Source: Thalassobaculum sp. OXR-137 (lineage in GTDB: Bacteria; Pseudomonadota; Alphaproteobacteria; Thalassobaculales; Thalassobaculaceae). Taken from it: a stretch of 64,000 nucleotides of DNA. Within the stretch, counting starts at the first letter, position 1; each line of letters begins with the position of its first letter. Below are positions 8,125 to 17,505 of this stretch, in pieces. Position numbers and translations under genes: made by a program. The DNA lies in the NCBI RefSeq assembly GCF_034377285.1, contig NZ_CP139715.1:3518001-3582000 (forward strand), read 5' to 3'. The notes below the pieces were generated by a model. That model was not told the origin of the DNA and ran no database searches. It worked only from the letters and a program-made list of their open reading frames with translations.

Positions 8125-9924
8125 TCAGTCCCCGGCCTTCACCGCGACATAGCTGCCCGGCGCGTCTTCCAGCGCCTTCAGCTTGCCGTCGCCGGGCACC
8201 CGAGCGGGCACTTGGCCGCCGCCATGCTTGTCCAGCCAGGCCTTCCATTCCGGCCACCAGGAGCCTTCATGGGCGGTGGCGCCGGCCAGCCACTTCTCCG
8301 GATCCTTCGGCGCCCGGCCGGTCTTGGTCCAGTAGCCGTATTTCGGCTTGTCCGTGGGCGGGTTCACGACCCCGGCGATATGCCCCGACATGGCGAGCAC
8401 GAACTTGACCGGTCCCTTGTAGAGCTGGGTCGCCGCATAGGTCGATTTCCACGGCGCGATATGGTCCTCGCGGGTGGACAGCATGAAGGTCGGCAGCTTG
8501 ACCGTGGTGAGGTCGATCGGCACGCCGCAGAGCGTGATGCCGCCCGGTTCGACCAGCTTGTTCTCCTGATACATCCGGCGCAGGTAGAAGCTGTGCATCG
8601 CCGCCGGCATGCGGGTGCTGTCGGAGTTCCAGTACAGCAGGTCGAACGGGAAGGGCTCCTTGCCCATCAGGTAGTTGTTGACCACGAAGGACCAGATCAG
8701 GTCGTTGGCCCGCAGCATGTTGAAGGTCGTCGCCATGGCCCGGCCGTCGAGATAGCCGTCCTTGTTCATCCGGTCTTCCAGGGCGCCGAGCTGCTCCTCG
8801 TCGATGAAGACCGACAGCTCGCCGGCTTCGGTGAAGTCCACCATGGTGGTGAAGAAGGTGATGGATTTGATCCGGTCGTCCTTCTTGGCGGTCATGTAGG
8901 CCAGCGTGCTGGCCATCAGCGTGCCGCCGATGCAGTAGCCGATGGCGTTGACCTCACGCTCGCCTGTCGCCTTCTCGATGGCGTCCAGGGCCGCCAACGG
9001 GCCCTCCAGCATGTAATCCTCGAAGGTCTTGGCCGCGAGGTGGGCATCCGGGTTCACCCAGGAGACCACGAACACGGTGATGCCCTGGCCGACCGCCCAT
9101 TTGATGAACGAGTTCTTCTCGCGCAGGTCCAGGATGTAGAACTTGTTGATCCACGGCGGCACGATCAGCAGCGGCCGTCGGTGCACCGTCTCGGTCGTCG
9201 GGCTGTACTGGATGAGCTGCATCAGGTCGTTCTGGAACACCACCTTGCCCGGGGTGGTGGCGACGTTCTCGCCGACCTTGAAGGCGTCCTCGTCAACCAT
9301 CTTGATCGACAGCTTGCCCTTGCCCCGCTCCAGATCCTCGAGCAGGTTCTCCAGGCCCTTCAGCAGGTTCTCGCCGCCGCTTTCGATGGTCTCGCGCAGC
9401 ACCTCGGGATTGGTCATCACGAAGTTCGAGGGGGCGACGGCGTCGGCGAACTGCTTGGTGTAAAAATCGACCTTGCGCCGGGTCTTGTCGTCCAGCCCCT
9501 CGACCTCGTGGACCGTGCGCTGCATCCATTCGGCGGTCAGCAGGTAGCTCTGCTTGATGTAGTCGAAGACGACGTTCTCGTTCCAGGCGGCGTCCTTGAA
9601 CCGGCGGTCGCCGTTGGCATCGATCACGGGCCCGGCGGTGCCGCCGAGCATGCGCGAGGTGGTGGTCTGCCACAGCGCCATATAGGACTGCCACAGATCC
9701 ATCTGCGCCTTCATGATCTTCGCCGGGTCGGCCATCATTTTCGACGTCATGTCCGTGAACGCCTTGCCGATGTTCAGCGGATCGGAGAGGCCCAGGGCGT
9801 TGGGATCCTGATGCTCCAGGAACTCCATCACCAGCCGCTGGCTGCGCTCGGCGATATGGGTCATGGCCTGGGAAATCTCGACCGGATCGGGGGCCGAGAT
9901 CTTCTTGTCGCTGCTGTCGGTCAT
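8125..9924 (-). CDS. phaC: Class I poly(3-hydroxyalkanoate) synthase
   Basis: Polymerises (R)-3-hydroxyacyl-CoA into polyhydroxyalkanoate granules. The lipase-like box is GYCIGG with catalytic Cys331; Asp487 (TREDHIAPW) and His515 (SGHIAGVVNPP) complete the triad. Length of 599 aa with an N-terminal PhaC_N region is typical of class I enzymes, which work without PhaE or PhaR. No phaA, phaB, phasin or phaR gene is nearby, a common arrangement in this class. It is the first gene of an apparent phaC-hutF unit and is divergent from the OmpA-type lipoprotein gene across 320 bp. Confidence 0.96.
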   Translation of the reverse strand: MTDSSDKKISAPDPVEISQAMTHIAERSQRLVMEFLEHQDPNALGLSDPLNIGKAFTDMTSKMMADPAKIMKAQMDLWQSYMALWQTTTSRMLGGTAGPVIDANGDRRFKDAAWNENVVFDYIKQSYLLTAEWMQRTVHEVEGLDDKTRRKVDFYTKQFADAVAPSNFVMTNPEVLRETIESGGENLLKGLENLLEDLERGKGKLSIKMVDEDAFKVGENVATTPGKVVFQNDLMQLIQYSPTTETVHRRPLLIVPPWINKFYILDLREKNSFIKWAVGQGITVFVVSWVNPDAHLAAKTFEDYMLEGPLAALDAIEKATGEREVNAIGYCIGGTLMASTLAYMTAKKDDRIKSITFFTTMVDFTEAGELSVFIDEEQLGALEDRMNKDGYLDGRAMATTFNMLRANDLIWSFVVNNYLMGKEPFPFDLLYWNSDSTRMPAAMHSFYLRRMYQENKLVEPGGITLCGVPIDLTTVKLPTFMLSTREDHIAPWKSTYAATQLYKGPVKFVLAMSGHIAGVVNPPTDKPKYGYWTKTGRAPKDPEKWLAGATAHEGSWWPEWKAWLDKHGGGQVPARVPGDGKLKALEDAPGSYVAVKAGD

Positions 9925-10244
9925 GGAGACTGCTTTCGTTCCGGTCGTCGGAAAGCGGGGGCGCTCACTGCGACTTTTACCAGAAACGGTGGGGCTGTGG
10001 CCAATGCGAAGCCCGGGCGTCGGACCGGTATTGCTGGCAAGCCGCCCCCTATCCCGACGTGGCGAATGGGATTAAACCTCTCCGCGGGCATGGGGAGCGG
10101 GTCGGCCTTACGGGGGATCCATCGGATCGGGCCTGGGAAACGCCTGTGGTTCTAGGCCCTTGCAGTGCTGGTGTTGAGACGCTAGGCCACGTAAACTCCG
10201 CCGGCCTGAAACGAGGGTCGGCGGCAGCGATGGGGGAGAGAAGC
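9925..10244. other. Divergent intergenic region phaC / OmpA-type lipoprotein
   Basis: 320 bp without a supportable gene. It must hold promoters for both divergent genes. I could not identify a convincing -35/-10 pair, riboswitch or dyad in it. Open frames here run through from neighbouring frames and lack coding character. Confidence 0.6.
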
Positions 10245-11837
10245 ATGGTCGAAACCACGAAAAAGATCGGTTCCGGATTCGTGGGGACGCGCGGCGCGAC
10301 ACGGCGTCGGCTTCCGGCGTCGCCGCTCATCGGCCTGGCCGCCGCCCTGGCGCTGTCCGGGTGTTCGTCGGTGCCGGACGCGCTGAACCCGGTGGAGTGG
10401 TACGAGGGCACCACCGACACCGTGGGCGGCTGGTTGTCCGACGACGAGCCGCAGGCCTCGGCCCCCGCCGATGCGTCCAGCGCCGACAAGCCGTTCCCGA
10501 ACCTCGCCAGCGTGCCGCAGCGTCCGACCCCCACCACGACGGCGGAGGAGCGTGCGGCGATCCAGCAGGGTCTGGTCGCCGACCGCGACAGCGCCCGCTA
10601 CACCGACAGTACCGACGTCTCGGCCCCGGCCGCGCCGCCGACATCCCGCAGCGGTTCCGGTCAGCAGACCGCGTCCCTGCCGGCCTCGCCGCCGCCGAGC
10701 CCGACGGTCAGGGCGCCCGACACCGCGCCGGCGCCGAACCAGGCGGCGGTCATGAAGAGCACGCCGCCGCCCGCAGCGCCGACCGTCGCCACGCCCGCGC
10801 CGGTTCCGGCCCCGGCGGCACCGGCCACCCGCGCGCCCGAACCCGCTCCGGCTCCTGCCAGCGGCGAGAATTCGGGCCTCTGGCCGCGCCGGCCGGCCCC
10901 GGACTCCAAGAGCGTGACGCCGGCCACCTCCGGCCGGGTGAGCGACATCCAGTCCACGGTCGTCGAGAACCAGAGCGCGCCGACCCGGGCGCTTGCCGCC
11001 GAGCCGCGCATGGCCGCCACCGCGTCCGGTGCCGGCACCCGCGCCGAGGCGACCGGCACGCCGGCGCCCGCCGCGACCGGGCGCAGCCTCGATTCCGCCG
11101 GCAACCAGCCCACCGCCCGGGTGACGCCGCCGCCGAGTGCCAAGTCCGAGGACGGGCCGGAGATCACCCGGACCCTGATCGAGACCCGCACCGTGCATCG
11201 GACCGCCGACGGCGACATCGCCCACGAGACCGTCCGCCGGCCGGGCGAGGCGCCGGCCCCTGTCGCGTCCGCCCCGTCGGCTGCAACGACGTCGGCTGCA
11301 GCACCCTCGGCGACCGCGCCGACGGCTCCGTCGCCCGTCCCCTCGGCTCCCAGCTATCAGCAGCAGGCTTCGGCGCCGCCGTCGGCGCCCATGCCGACGG
11401 CCGATAGCGCCGTCGACCAGTCGCCCTCGGTGATCGTCGACGGTCCGGCGCTCGACCAGTATCAGATGGGTTTCACCGGTCCGGCCTATCTCGTGGGCAC
11501 CGTGAACTTCGCTCATGGCTCGGCGGCGCTGAACGCCGACGACCTGGACATGGTCCGCTCGATCGCGTCCGCTGCGCAGGAGACGGACGCCTTCATCCGG
11601 GTGATCGGCCATGCCTCGTCGCGGACCGCGGAGATGGCGCTGGCGTCCCACGAGCTGGTGAACTTCCAGGAATCCATGGACCGGGCACAGACCGTGGCCG
11701 ACGCCCTGATCGCCGCCGGCGTCCCGCGGGAGCGGGTGCTGGTGGAGGCGATGAGCGCCAGCCAGCCGCTGTATTACGAGAGCATGCCCTCGGGCGAGGC
11801 GGGCAACCGCCGGGCCGAGATCCTGTTCCAGTACTGA
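10245..11837 (+). CDS. OmpA-family lipoprotein with long Pro/Ala-rich linker
   Basis: A 530-residue envelope protein. A long basic N region and a hydrophobic stretch lead to a lipobox (LALSGC, lipidated Cys40). About 300 residues of low-complexity Ala/Pro/Thr-rich linker follow, then a C-terminal OmpA-like domain (about 410-530) with VNFAHGSAALNADD, GHASSR, the helix VNFQESMDRAQTVADAL and the NRRAEI motif that binds peptidoglycan diaminopimelate. The usual GHTD is GHAS here. ATG 10245 has GGGAG upstream; ATG 10230 is possible. The protein probably tethers the outer membrane, or a complex in it, to peptidoglycan across a flexible spacer. The hom gene follows after 48 bp. Confidence 0.85.
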   Translation: MVETTKKIGSGFVGTRGATRRRLPASPLIGLAAALALSGCSSVPDALNPVEWYEGTTDTVGGWLSDDEPQASAPADASSADKPFPNLASVPQRPTPTTTAEERAAIQQGLVADRDSARYTDSTDVSAPAAPPTSRSGSGQQTASLPASPPPSPTVRAPDTAPAPNQAAVMKSTPPPAAPTVATPAPVPAPAAPATRAPEPAPAPASGENSGLWPRRPAPDSKSVTPATSGRVSDIQSTVVENQSAPTRALAAEPRMAATASGAGTRAEATGTPAPAATGRSLDSAGNQPTARVTPPPSAKSEDGPEITRTLIETRTVHRTADGDIAHETVRRPGEAPAPVASAPSAATTSAAAPSATAPTAPSPVPSAPSYQQQASAPPSAPMPTADSAVDQSPSVIVDGPALDQYQMGFTGPAYLVGTVNFAHGSAALNADDLDMVRSIASAAQETDAFIRVIGHASSRTAEMALASHELVNFQESMDRAQTVADALIAAGVPRERVLVEAMSASQPLYYESMPSGEAGNRRAEILFQY

Positions 11838-11885
11838 GCAAATCAATCCAGCAATATCAATACGCTGTAGACATTATCTAATCTG

Positions 11886-13190
11886 ATGGGTGAGAAGATG
11901 GGCGAGGCGCTGCGGGTGGCCGTTGCGGGATTGGGAACGGTTGGCGCGGAGACGGTGCGCCTGCTGGCGAAGCGGCGGGACGTGATCGCGTCCCATGCCG
12001 GCCGGCCGGTCGAGGTGGTGGCGGTCTCCGCCCGCAGCAAGGACAAGGACCGGGGGCTGGACCTGTCCGGCATCGCCTGGGCCGACGATCCCCTGGCGCT
12101 GGCGACCCGCGACGACGTGGACGTGGTCTGCGAGCTGATCGGCGGCTCCGACGGAGTGGCCAAGACCCTCGTGGAAACCGCCATGGCGGCGGGCAAGTCG
12201 GTGGTCACGGCGAACAAGGCGCTGCTCGCCCATCACGGCTCCGACCTCGCCCGCAAGGCGGAGACGGCTGGCGTGACCCTGGCTTACGAGGCGGCGGTGG
12301 CCGGCGGCATCCCGATCATCCGCGCCCTGCGCGAGGGGCTGGTGGTCAACGAGGTCAGCCGCGTCTACGGCATCCTCAACGGGACCTGCAACTACATCCT
12401 GACGGCCATGCGCGAGAGCGGCCGGGCGTTCGACGACGTGCTCGCCGAGGCCCAGGAGCTGGGCTACGCCGAGGCCGACCCGACCTTCGACGTGGACGGC
12501 ATCGACGCCGCCCACAAGCTGTCGCTGCTGTCGGCGCTCGCCTTCGGCCACGCGGTCGATTTCGACGCCGTCCATACCGAAGGCATCCGCTCGATCTCCG
12601 CGCTCGACATCGCCTATGCCGAGGAGTTCGGCTACCGCATCAAGCTGCTGGGCATCGCCGAGCGCACGCCGGAAGGCATCCGCCAGCGGGTGCATCCCTG
12701 CATGGTGGCCAAGGCGGCGCCGATCGCCCAAGTGGAAGGTGTGTTCAACGCCGTCGTGGCCGAGGGCGACGCCGTCGGCACCACCCTGCATTACGGCCGG
12801 GGTGCCGGCGCCGGGCCGACCGCGTCGGCGGTGATCGGCGATATCGTCGACATCGCCTCGGGCCGCGGCGCGCCGGTGTTCGGCGTGCCGGCCGACGACC
12901 TGACCGCCAACCGGGAAGCGCCGTGGGAATCAATGCGCGGCGGCTACTACGTGCGGCTGATGGTGATCGACCGGCCCGGCGTGCTGGCGGATGTGACGGC
13001 GATCATGCGCGACCAGAACATCTCCCTGGAATCGATGGTCCAGCGCGGCCGCGATCCGCTGGAGAAGGTGCCGGTGGCGCTGACCACCCACGAGGTGGAT
13101 GAGGCCGCCATGCGCAAGGCCCTGGCGGAGATCGCCAGGCTCGACGCGGTGCAGGAACCGCCGGCGATGATCCGCATCGTCGACCTGTGA
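11886..13190 (+). CDS. hom: Homoserine dehydrogenase
   Basis: Reduces aspartate-semialdehyde to homoserine, the branch point to threonine and methionine. The N-terminal Rossmann motif is GLGTVG; VTANKALLAHHG and the GGIPIIRALREGL plus GILNGTCNYILT segments form the catalytic domain. A C-terminal ACT domain (YYVRLMVIDRPGVLADVTAI) implies feedback inhibition, typically by threonine. Neither ATG 11886 nor ATG 11898 has a strong ribosome-binding site; starting at 11898 gives the more typical MGEALRVAVAGLGTVG. The order hom-glpX-recJ is widely conserved in Alphaproteobacteria and supports all three calls. Confidence 0.97.
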   Translation: MGEKMGEALRVAVAGLGTVGAETVRLLAKRRDVIASHAGRPVEVVAVSARSKDKDRGLDLSGIAWADDPLALATRDDVDVVCELIGGSDGVAKTLVETAMAAGKSVVTANKALLAHHGSDLARKAETAGVTLAYEAAVAGGIPIIRALREGLVVNEVSRVYGILNGTCNYILTAMRESGRAFDDVLAEAQELGYAEADPTFDVDGIDAAHKLSLLSALAFGHAVDFDAVHTEGIRSISALDIAYAEEFGYRIKLLGIAERTPEGIRQRVHPCMVAKAAPIAQVEGVFNAVVAEGDAVGTTLHYGRGAGAGPTASAVIGDIVDIASGRGAPVFGVPADDLTANREAPWESMRGGYYVRLMVIDRPGVLADVTAIMRDQNISLESMVQRGRDPLEKVPVALTTHEVDEAAMRKALAEIARLDAVQEPPAMIRIVDL

Positions 13191-13312
13191 CGGCCCATAA
13201 GGCACTCGCGAACCCGCCCCGGATCGGTTAAGAACCCGGCGCAACGGGATTGATCGCGCACCGACGGACGTTTCCGGCCGGGCGCAGCCAGGAAATACCG
13301 GGAGAAAAAAGA

Positions 13313-14296
13313 ATGTCTGACACCGCCGAAGTCTTCACCATGGACCGCAACCTCGCCCTGGAGGCCGTGCGGGTCACCGAGGCGGCGGCGCTGGCGGCCT
13401 CCCGGCTCATGGGCCGGGGCGACGAGAAGATGGCCGATCAGGCAGCGGTCGACGCCATGCGCACCGCGCTGAACAACCTCGAGATCGACGGCACCGTCGT
13501 CATCGGCGAGGGTGAGCGCGACGAGGCGCCGATGCTCTATATCGGCGAGAAGGTCGGCCGCGGCGGCACCAAGATCGACATCGCGCTCGATCCGCTGGAA
13601 GGCACCACCATCACCGCCAAGGGCGGCCAGAACGCGCTCGCCGTGATCGCGCTGGCGTCGGAAGGCGGCTTCCTGAACGCGCCGGACGTCTACATGGACA
13701 AGATCGCCGTCGGCGGCGGTCTGCCCCAGGGCATCGTCGACCTGGACAACAGCGTCGAGGAGAACCTGAAGAACCTGGCCAAGGAGAAGGGTGTCGACGT
13801 CGCCGACATCGTCGCCTGCATCCTCGACCGTCCGCGTCACGCCGACCTGATCGCCCAGGTGCGCGATGCCGGCGCCCGGATCATGCTGATCTCCGACGGC
13901 GACGTGTCCGGCGTCATCGCCACCTCGCAGCCGACCAGCGGCGTCGACATCTACATGGGCTCGGGCGGCGCGCCGGAAGGCGTGCTGGCGGCCGCGGCCC
14001 TGCGCTGCATCGGCGGCCAGATCCAGGGCCGTCTGCTGTTCCGCAACGACGACGAGAAGGGCCGCGCCAAGCGCTGGGGCATCACCGATCTCGACAAGAA
14101 GTACGACATCATGGGCCTGGCCGGCGGCGACGTCATGTTCGCGGCCACCGGCGTGACCAACGGCGCCATGCTGCGCGGCGTGCGCCGCTATGCCGGCGGT
14201 GCCACCACCCACTCGATCATCATGCGGTCGAAGACCGGCACGGTGCGCACGGTGGAAGCGACCCACGACTTCACCCGCAAGCCGTCGGTCGACTGA
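13313..14296 (+). CDS. glpX: Class II fructose-1,6-bisphosphatase
   Basis: Hydrolyses fructose-1,6-bisphosphate in gluconeogenesis; the protein is cytoplasmic and metal-dependent. The class II motifs are GEGERDEAPMLYIGE and DPLEGT (Asp93-Thr98), with the later SGGAPEGVLAAAALRC substrate loop. Length is 327 aa, as expected. ATG 13313 follows GGGAGAAAAAAGA, a clear ribosome-binding site; an upstream in-frame start at 13250 lies in non-conserved sequence. It lies between hom and recJ, all on one strand. Confidence 0.97.
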   Translation: MSDTAEVFTMDRNLALEAVRVTEAAALAASRLMGRGDEKMADQAAVDAMRTALNNLEIDGTVVIGEGERDEAPMLYIGEKVGRGGTKIDIALDPLEGTTITAKGGQNALAVIALASEGGFLNAPDVYMDKIAVGGGLPQGIVDLDNSVEENLKNLAKEKGVDVADIVACILDRPRHADLIAQVRDAGARIMLISDGDVSGVIATSQPTSGVDIYMGSGGAPEGVLAAAALRCIGGQIQGRLLFRNDDEKGRAKRWGITDLDKKYDIMGLAGGDVMFAATGVTNGAMLRGVRRYAGGATTHSIIMRSKTGTVRTVEATHDFTRKPSVD

Positions 14297-14342
14297 CGGC
14301 TCGACCGGGGCAGGGCGCCAACCGGAACAGGGGGCAGGACGC

Positions 14343-16127
14343 GTGCCGCAAGCCGCCGCGTTCCTCGGCATAGAACGATCGATGACCGCGCGGCGCTGGA
14401 CGCTGCGCGGCGGCAGCGGTGTGGAGGTGGACCGGCTCGGCCTGGCCATCTCCCAGCGCTTCGCCGTGCCGGAGATCGTCGGCCGCATCATGGCCCAGCG
14501 CGGCATCGACCTGGATGCGGTGGAGCGGTTCCTGGAGCCGACCCTGCGCGCCGAACTGCCCGATCCCAGCCGCTTCCGCGACATGGATGCCGCCGCCGAG
14601 CGGCTGGCCCATGCGGTCATGTCCGGCCAGACCATCGGCCTGTTCGCCGATTACGACGTGGACGGCGCCACGTCGGCGGCCAGCATGGCCCGGTATTTCC
14701 AGGCGGCGGGCGCCCGCGTCGTCCTGCACATCCCCGACCGCATCGACGAGGGCTACGGTCCGAACCTGCCGGCGATCCAGGGGCTGGTCGCCCAGGGTGC
14801 CGGCGTGGTGGTGTGCCTCGACTGCGGGATCCTGGCGATCGAGACCCTGGGGCAGGCCAGGGCCGCCGGGATCGACGTCATCGTCGTCGACCACCATATC
14901 GCCGAGCCGGACTTGCCGGCCGCCGTCGCCGTGGTCAATCCGAACCGCCTGGACGAAGAGCCGGGCTTCGGCCATCTGGCAGCCTGCGGCGTGACCTTCG
15001 TCACCCTGGTCGCCGTCAACCGGACGCTGCGGGCCAGGGGCTGGTTCGCCGGGAAGGCGGAGCCGGACCTGCGGGGGATCCTCGACCTCACCGCGCTCGG
15101 CACCGTCTGCGACGTGGTCCCGCTCACCGGATTGAACCGGGCCTTCATCGCCCAAGGGTTGAAGGTCATGGCCGGGCGGTCGACGGTCGGCCTGGCGGCG
15201 CTGGCCGATGTGGCCGGGCTCGACCGCAAGCCCGATCCCTATCATCTGGGCTTCGTTCTGGGGCCGCGGATCAATGCCGGTGGCCGGGTCGGCCGGGCCG
15301 ATCTCGGCGCCCGACTGCTCTCCACCGACGACCCTGCCGAGGCGCGGCAGATCGCCGGCGAGCTCGACCGCTACAACGACGAGCGCCGGGCCATCGAGGC
15401 CGAGGTGCTGGACAGTGCCATCGCCCAGGCGGAGGCCGCCGGCGACGCGCCGGTGTTGGTGGTCTCGGGACAGGGCTGGCATCCGGGGGTGGTCGGCATC
15501 GTCGCCAGCCGCCTGAAGGACCGGTTCAACCGTCCGGCCTGCGTCGTCGGGGTGGACGAGGCGGGAGTCGGCAAGGGGTCCGGCCGCTCGGTGCCGGGGG
15601 TCGACCTGGGCGCTGCCGTCATCGCCGCCCATCAGGCCGGGGTGCTGGAGAAGGGCGGGGGCCATGCCATGGCGGCCGGCTTTACCGTCGCCGCCGACCG
15701 GATCGACGCTTTCCGCGCCTTCCTGTCGGAGCGGGTCAGCGCGGCGCTGGCGGGCATGCCCCTGGTGGCGGAGCTGTCGGTCGACGGGGCGCTGTCGCCG
15801 CGGGGGGCGACGGCGGATCTGGTGCGCTCGGTCTCCCGCGTCGGCCCGTTCGGCACCGGCAATTCCGAGCCGCGCTTCGTGCTGTCGGGGGCGAAGGTGG
15901 TGTCCAGCGGCGTGGTCGGCGAGAACCACGTGCGGTGCACCCTGTCGGGCGGCGACGGCGGCCGGGTGAACGCGATCGCCTTCCGCGCCATGACCGGCGA
16001 TCTCGGCCCCGGCCTTCTGCAGGCCGGGCAGTTGCCGATCCATGTGGCCGGCCATCTGCGGCTCGACGATTTCCGCGGCGGTGACAACGTCCAGCTCGTC
16101 ATCGACGACGCCGCGCCGGCCTACTGA
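14343..16127 (+). CDS. recJ: Single-stranded-DNA-specific 5'-3' exonuclease RecJ
   Basis: A DHH-family exonuclease acting in RecF-pathway recombination, mismatch and base-excision repair. The first phosphoesterase motif is FADYDVDGATSA, followed by the DHH motif at Asp183-His185; the DHHA1 nucleic-acid-binding part has GGGHAMAAGFTV. I prefer GTG 14343 because it keeps the AFLGIERSMTARRW segment typical of family N termini and has GGGGGCAGGA upstream; ATG 14382 is the alternative. The length is 594 aa. The stop is followed directly by a copy of the dispersed palindromic element, facing the convergent CobW-type gene. Confidence 0.95.
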   Translation: MPQAAAFLGIERSMTARRWTLRGGSGVEVDRLGLAISQRFAVPEIVGRIMAQRGIDLDAVERFLEPTLRAELPDPSRFRDMDAAAERLAHAVMSGQTIGLFADYDVDGATSAASMARYFQAAGARVVLHIPDRIDEGYGPNLPAIQGLVAQGAGVVVCLDCGILAIETLGQARAAGIDVIVVDHHIAEPDLPAAVAVVNPNRLDEEPGFGHLAACGVTFVTLVAVNRTLRARGWFAGKAEPDLRGILDLTALGTVCDVVPLTGLNRAFIAQGLKVMAGRSTVGLAALADVAGLDRKPDPYHLGFVLGPRINAGGRVGRADLGARLLSTDDPAEARQIAGELDRYNDERRAIEAEVLDSAIAQAEAAGDAPVLVVSGQGWHPGVVGIVASRLKDRFNRPACVVGVDEAGVGKGSGRSVPGVDLGAAVIAAHQAGVLEKGGGHAMAAGFTVAADRIDAFRAFLSERVSAALAGMPLVAELSVDGALSPRGATADLVRSVSRVGPFGTGNSEPRFVLSGAKVVSSGVVGENHVRCTLSGGDGGRVNAIAFRAMTGDLGPGLLQAGQLPIHVAGHLRLDDFRGGDNVQLVIDDAAPAY

Positions 16128-16140
16128 GCCTTTCTCAATC

Positions 16141-16253
16141 CGACTTCCTGGCGCCGCGGCCGCAGCCCGAGGTGATCCAGGTCTGTGCTCCGTCGCCGGG
16201 CACAGGGTCCTGGACCGCCCCCGGATCGAGATCCGGAGGCGTCCAGGAAGTCG
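16141..16253. repeat. Palindromic intergenic element, copy A
   Basis: A 113-bp palindromic element between the convergent 3' ends of recJ and the CobW-type gene. The outer ends pair (CGACTTCCTGG at 16141-16151 with CCAGGAAGTCG at 16243-16253). An inner pairing (GATCCAGG with TCCTGGA) encloses a loop region of exactly 25 nt (16183-16207). The middles of the two arms are not complementary to each other. Each is self-palindromic instead (GCGGCCGC on the left, CCGGATC..GATCCGG on the right), so a three-branched fold is likely. It has the same orientation as copies B and C. Confidence 0.85.
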
Positions 16254-16281
16254 ATTTTGGTGGTGAAGCTTGGGGTACCTC

Positions 16282-17334
16282 TCACGCCGCCGCCGACACA
16301 TCCTCCCAGAAGCTGCGCACCGTCGCCTCGTTGAGCCCGCGGGTGATGAAGACGATGCGCGAGCGCCGGTCCCCGTCGGGCCAGTCGGCCAGCCGGGCAG
16401 GGGAGTGGAACACGTGATGCACCCCGTGGATCACCACCGGCGTCGTTTCGTCGTCCAGGTTCAGAATCCCCTTCACCCGCAGCAGCCGGTCGCCGTGCTG
16501 CTCGCGCAGGGCGGCCAGCCACAGGTTGACCCGGCTCCAAGTGAGCGGTTCGGAGAAGGTGAGGGCGAAGGCGACGATGCCGCCGTCATGCCGGTTGGTG
16601 TCGTGATGGTGGTGATGATCGCCATGGGCCCCGTCCGCAGCCAGCGCCTCGTCGCGCAGCCAGCGCTGCACGTCGGGCGTCTTGGTGAGCGGGTCGAACC
16701 ATCCGGCATCGAACAGCCGGGCGGCTTCCACCGCGCCGCTGACCGCGCGGATCCGGGCGGCCGTCGGATTGAGGGCGGCCAGCCGGCGCTCCAGCGCCTT
16801 CGCCGTCTCCGGCGCGGCGAGGTCGGTCTTGGTCACGATCAGCCGGTCGGCCATGGCCACCTGCTTCACCGCCTCGGGCTGGGCGTCGAGCTGTGCGGTG
16901 CCGTGGATCGCGTCGACGGTGGTGACCACGGCGTCCAGCCGGAAGAAGCCGGACACCAGCGGATTGTTCAGCAGCATCTGCACGATGGGTGCCGGATCCG
17001 CCAGGCCGGTTGTCTCGACCACGACCCGGCGGAACCGGGGCACGGTGCCGGCCCGGGCGCGGGCCAGCAGATCCCGCAGGGTGGTCTCCAGGTCGGAGCG
17101 GATGGTGCAGCAGATGCAGCCCGACGCCATCACGGTCATCTCGCCGTCCACCGACTCCATGAGCAGGTGATCGAGGCCGACCTCGCCGAATTCGTTCACG
17201 ATGACCGCGGTATCTGCGAGCGCCGGGTCCTGGAGCAGCGCGTTCAGCAGGGTGGTCTTGCCGCTCCCCAGGAATCCCGTCAGGACGGAGACGGGAATCC
17301 TGTCGGCAGACCTGTCCAGTTCGAACAGAGACAT
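16282..17334 (-). CDS. CobW/COG0523-family GTP-binding metallochaperone
   Basis: A G3E-family GTPase of 350 aa thought to insert or traffic metal ions (zinc or cobalt). Walker A is GFLGSGKT (Gly20-Thr27), the conserved metal motif is GCICC (Cys73, Cys75, Cys76), and TKTD gives base specificity. A His-rich stretch around GDHHHHHDTNRH separates the GTPase from the C-terminal CobW_C domain. No cobalamin genes or Zur site are near, so zinc handling is more likely than cobalt, but that is inference. The start is the ATG at 17334; longer upstream readings lack coding character. It is convergent with recJ. Confidence 0.9.
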   Translation of the reverse strand: MSLFELDRSADRIPVSVLTGFLGSGKTTLLNALLQDPALADTAVIVNEFGEVGLDHLLMESVDGEMTVMASGCICCTIRSDLETTLRDLLARARAGTVPRFRRVVVETTGLADPAPIVQMLLNNPLVSGFFRLDAVVTTVDAIHGTAQLDAQPEAVKQVAMADRLIVTKTDLAAPETAKALERRLAALNPTAARIRAVSGAVEAARLFDAGWFDPLTKTPDVQRWLRDEALAADGAHGDHHHHHDTNRHDGGIVAFALTFSEPLTWSRVNLWLAALREQHGDRLLRVKGILNLDDETTPVVIHGVHHVFHSPARLADWPDGDRRSRIVFITRGLNEATVRSFWEDVSAAA

Positions 17335-17505
17335 TTTGAGGAAGGCCCTCCCAAGCCGAGTCGTTGATCCGGAGGCGGCTTGAGCCGCTCTTGTGATCAC
17401 CCCAGCTTGACACTTTGTCGCACTGGTCGTCACCATTCTACCTATGGCCGAAGGCAGGGCCGTCAACGGAAACAAGAACACCGGTTCATTCGGGAGGAGA
17501 CGGGG

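Noticed and set aside
11868-11880. TAGA-N5-TCTA dyad upstream of hom, similar to the ldtR dyad
   Set aside because: Four-base half-sites are expected by chance, and the spacer differs from the TAGAC-N6-GTCTA dyad. No link to LdtR can be claimed.
13191-13312. Searched the hom-glpX gap for a riboswitch or attenuator
   Set aside because: No leader-peptide-like open frame with Thr or Met runs and no strong alternative hairpins could be seen.
17407-17412. TTGACA as a -35 box for the cyclase gene
   Set aside because: No acceptable -10 sequence lies 16-19 bp downstream; CATTCT is 21 bp away. Not strong enough to annotate.
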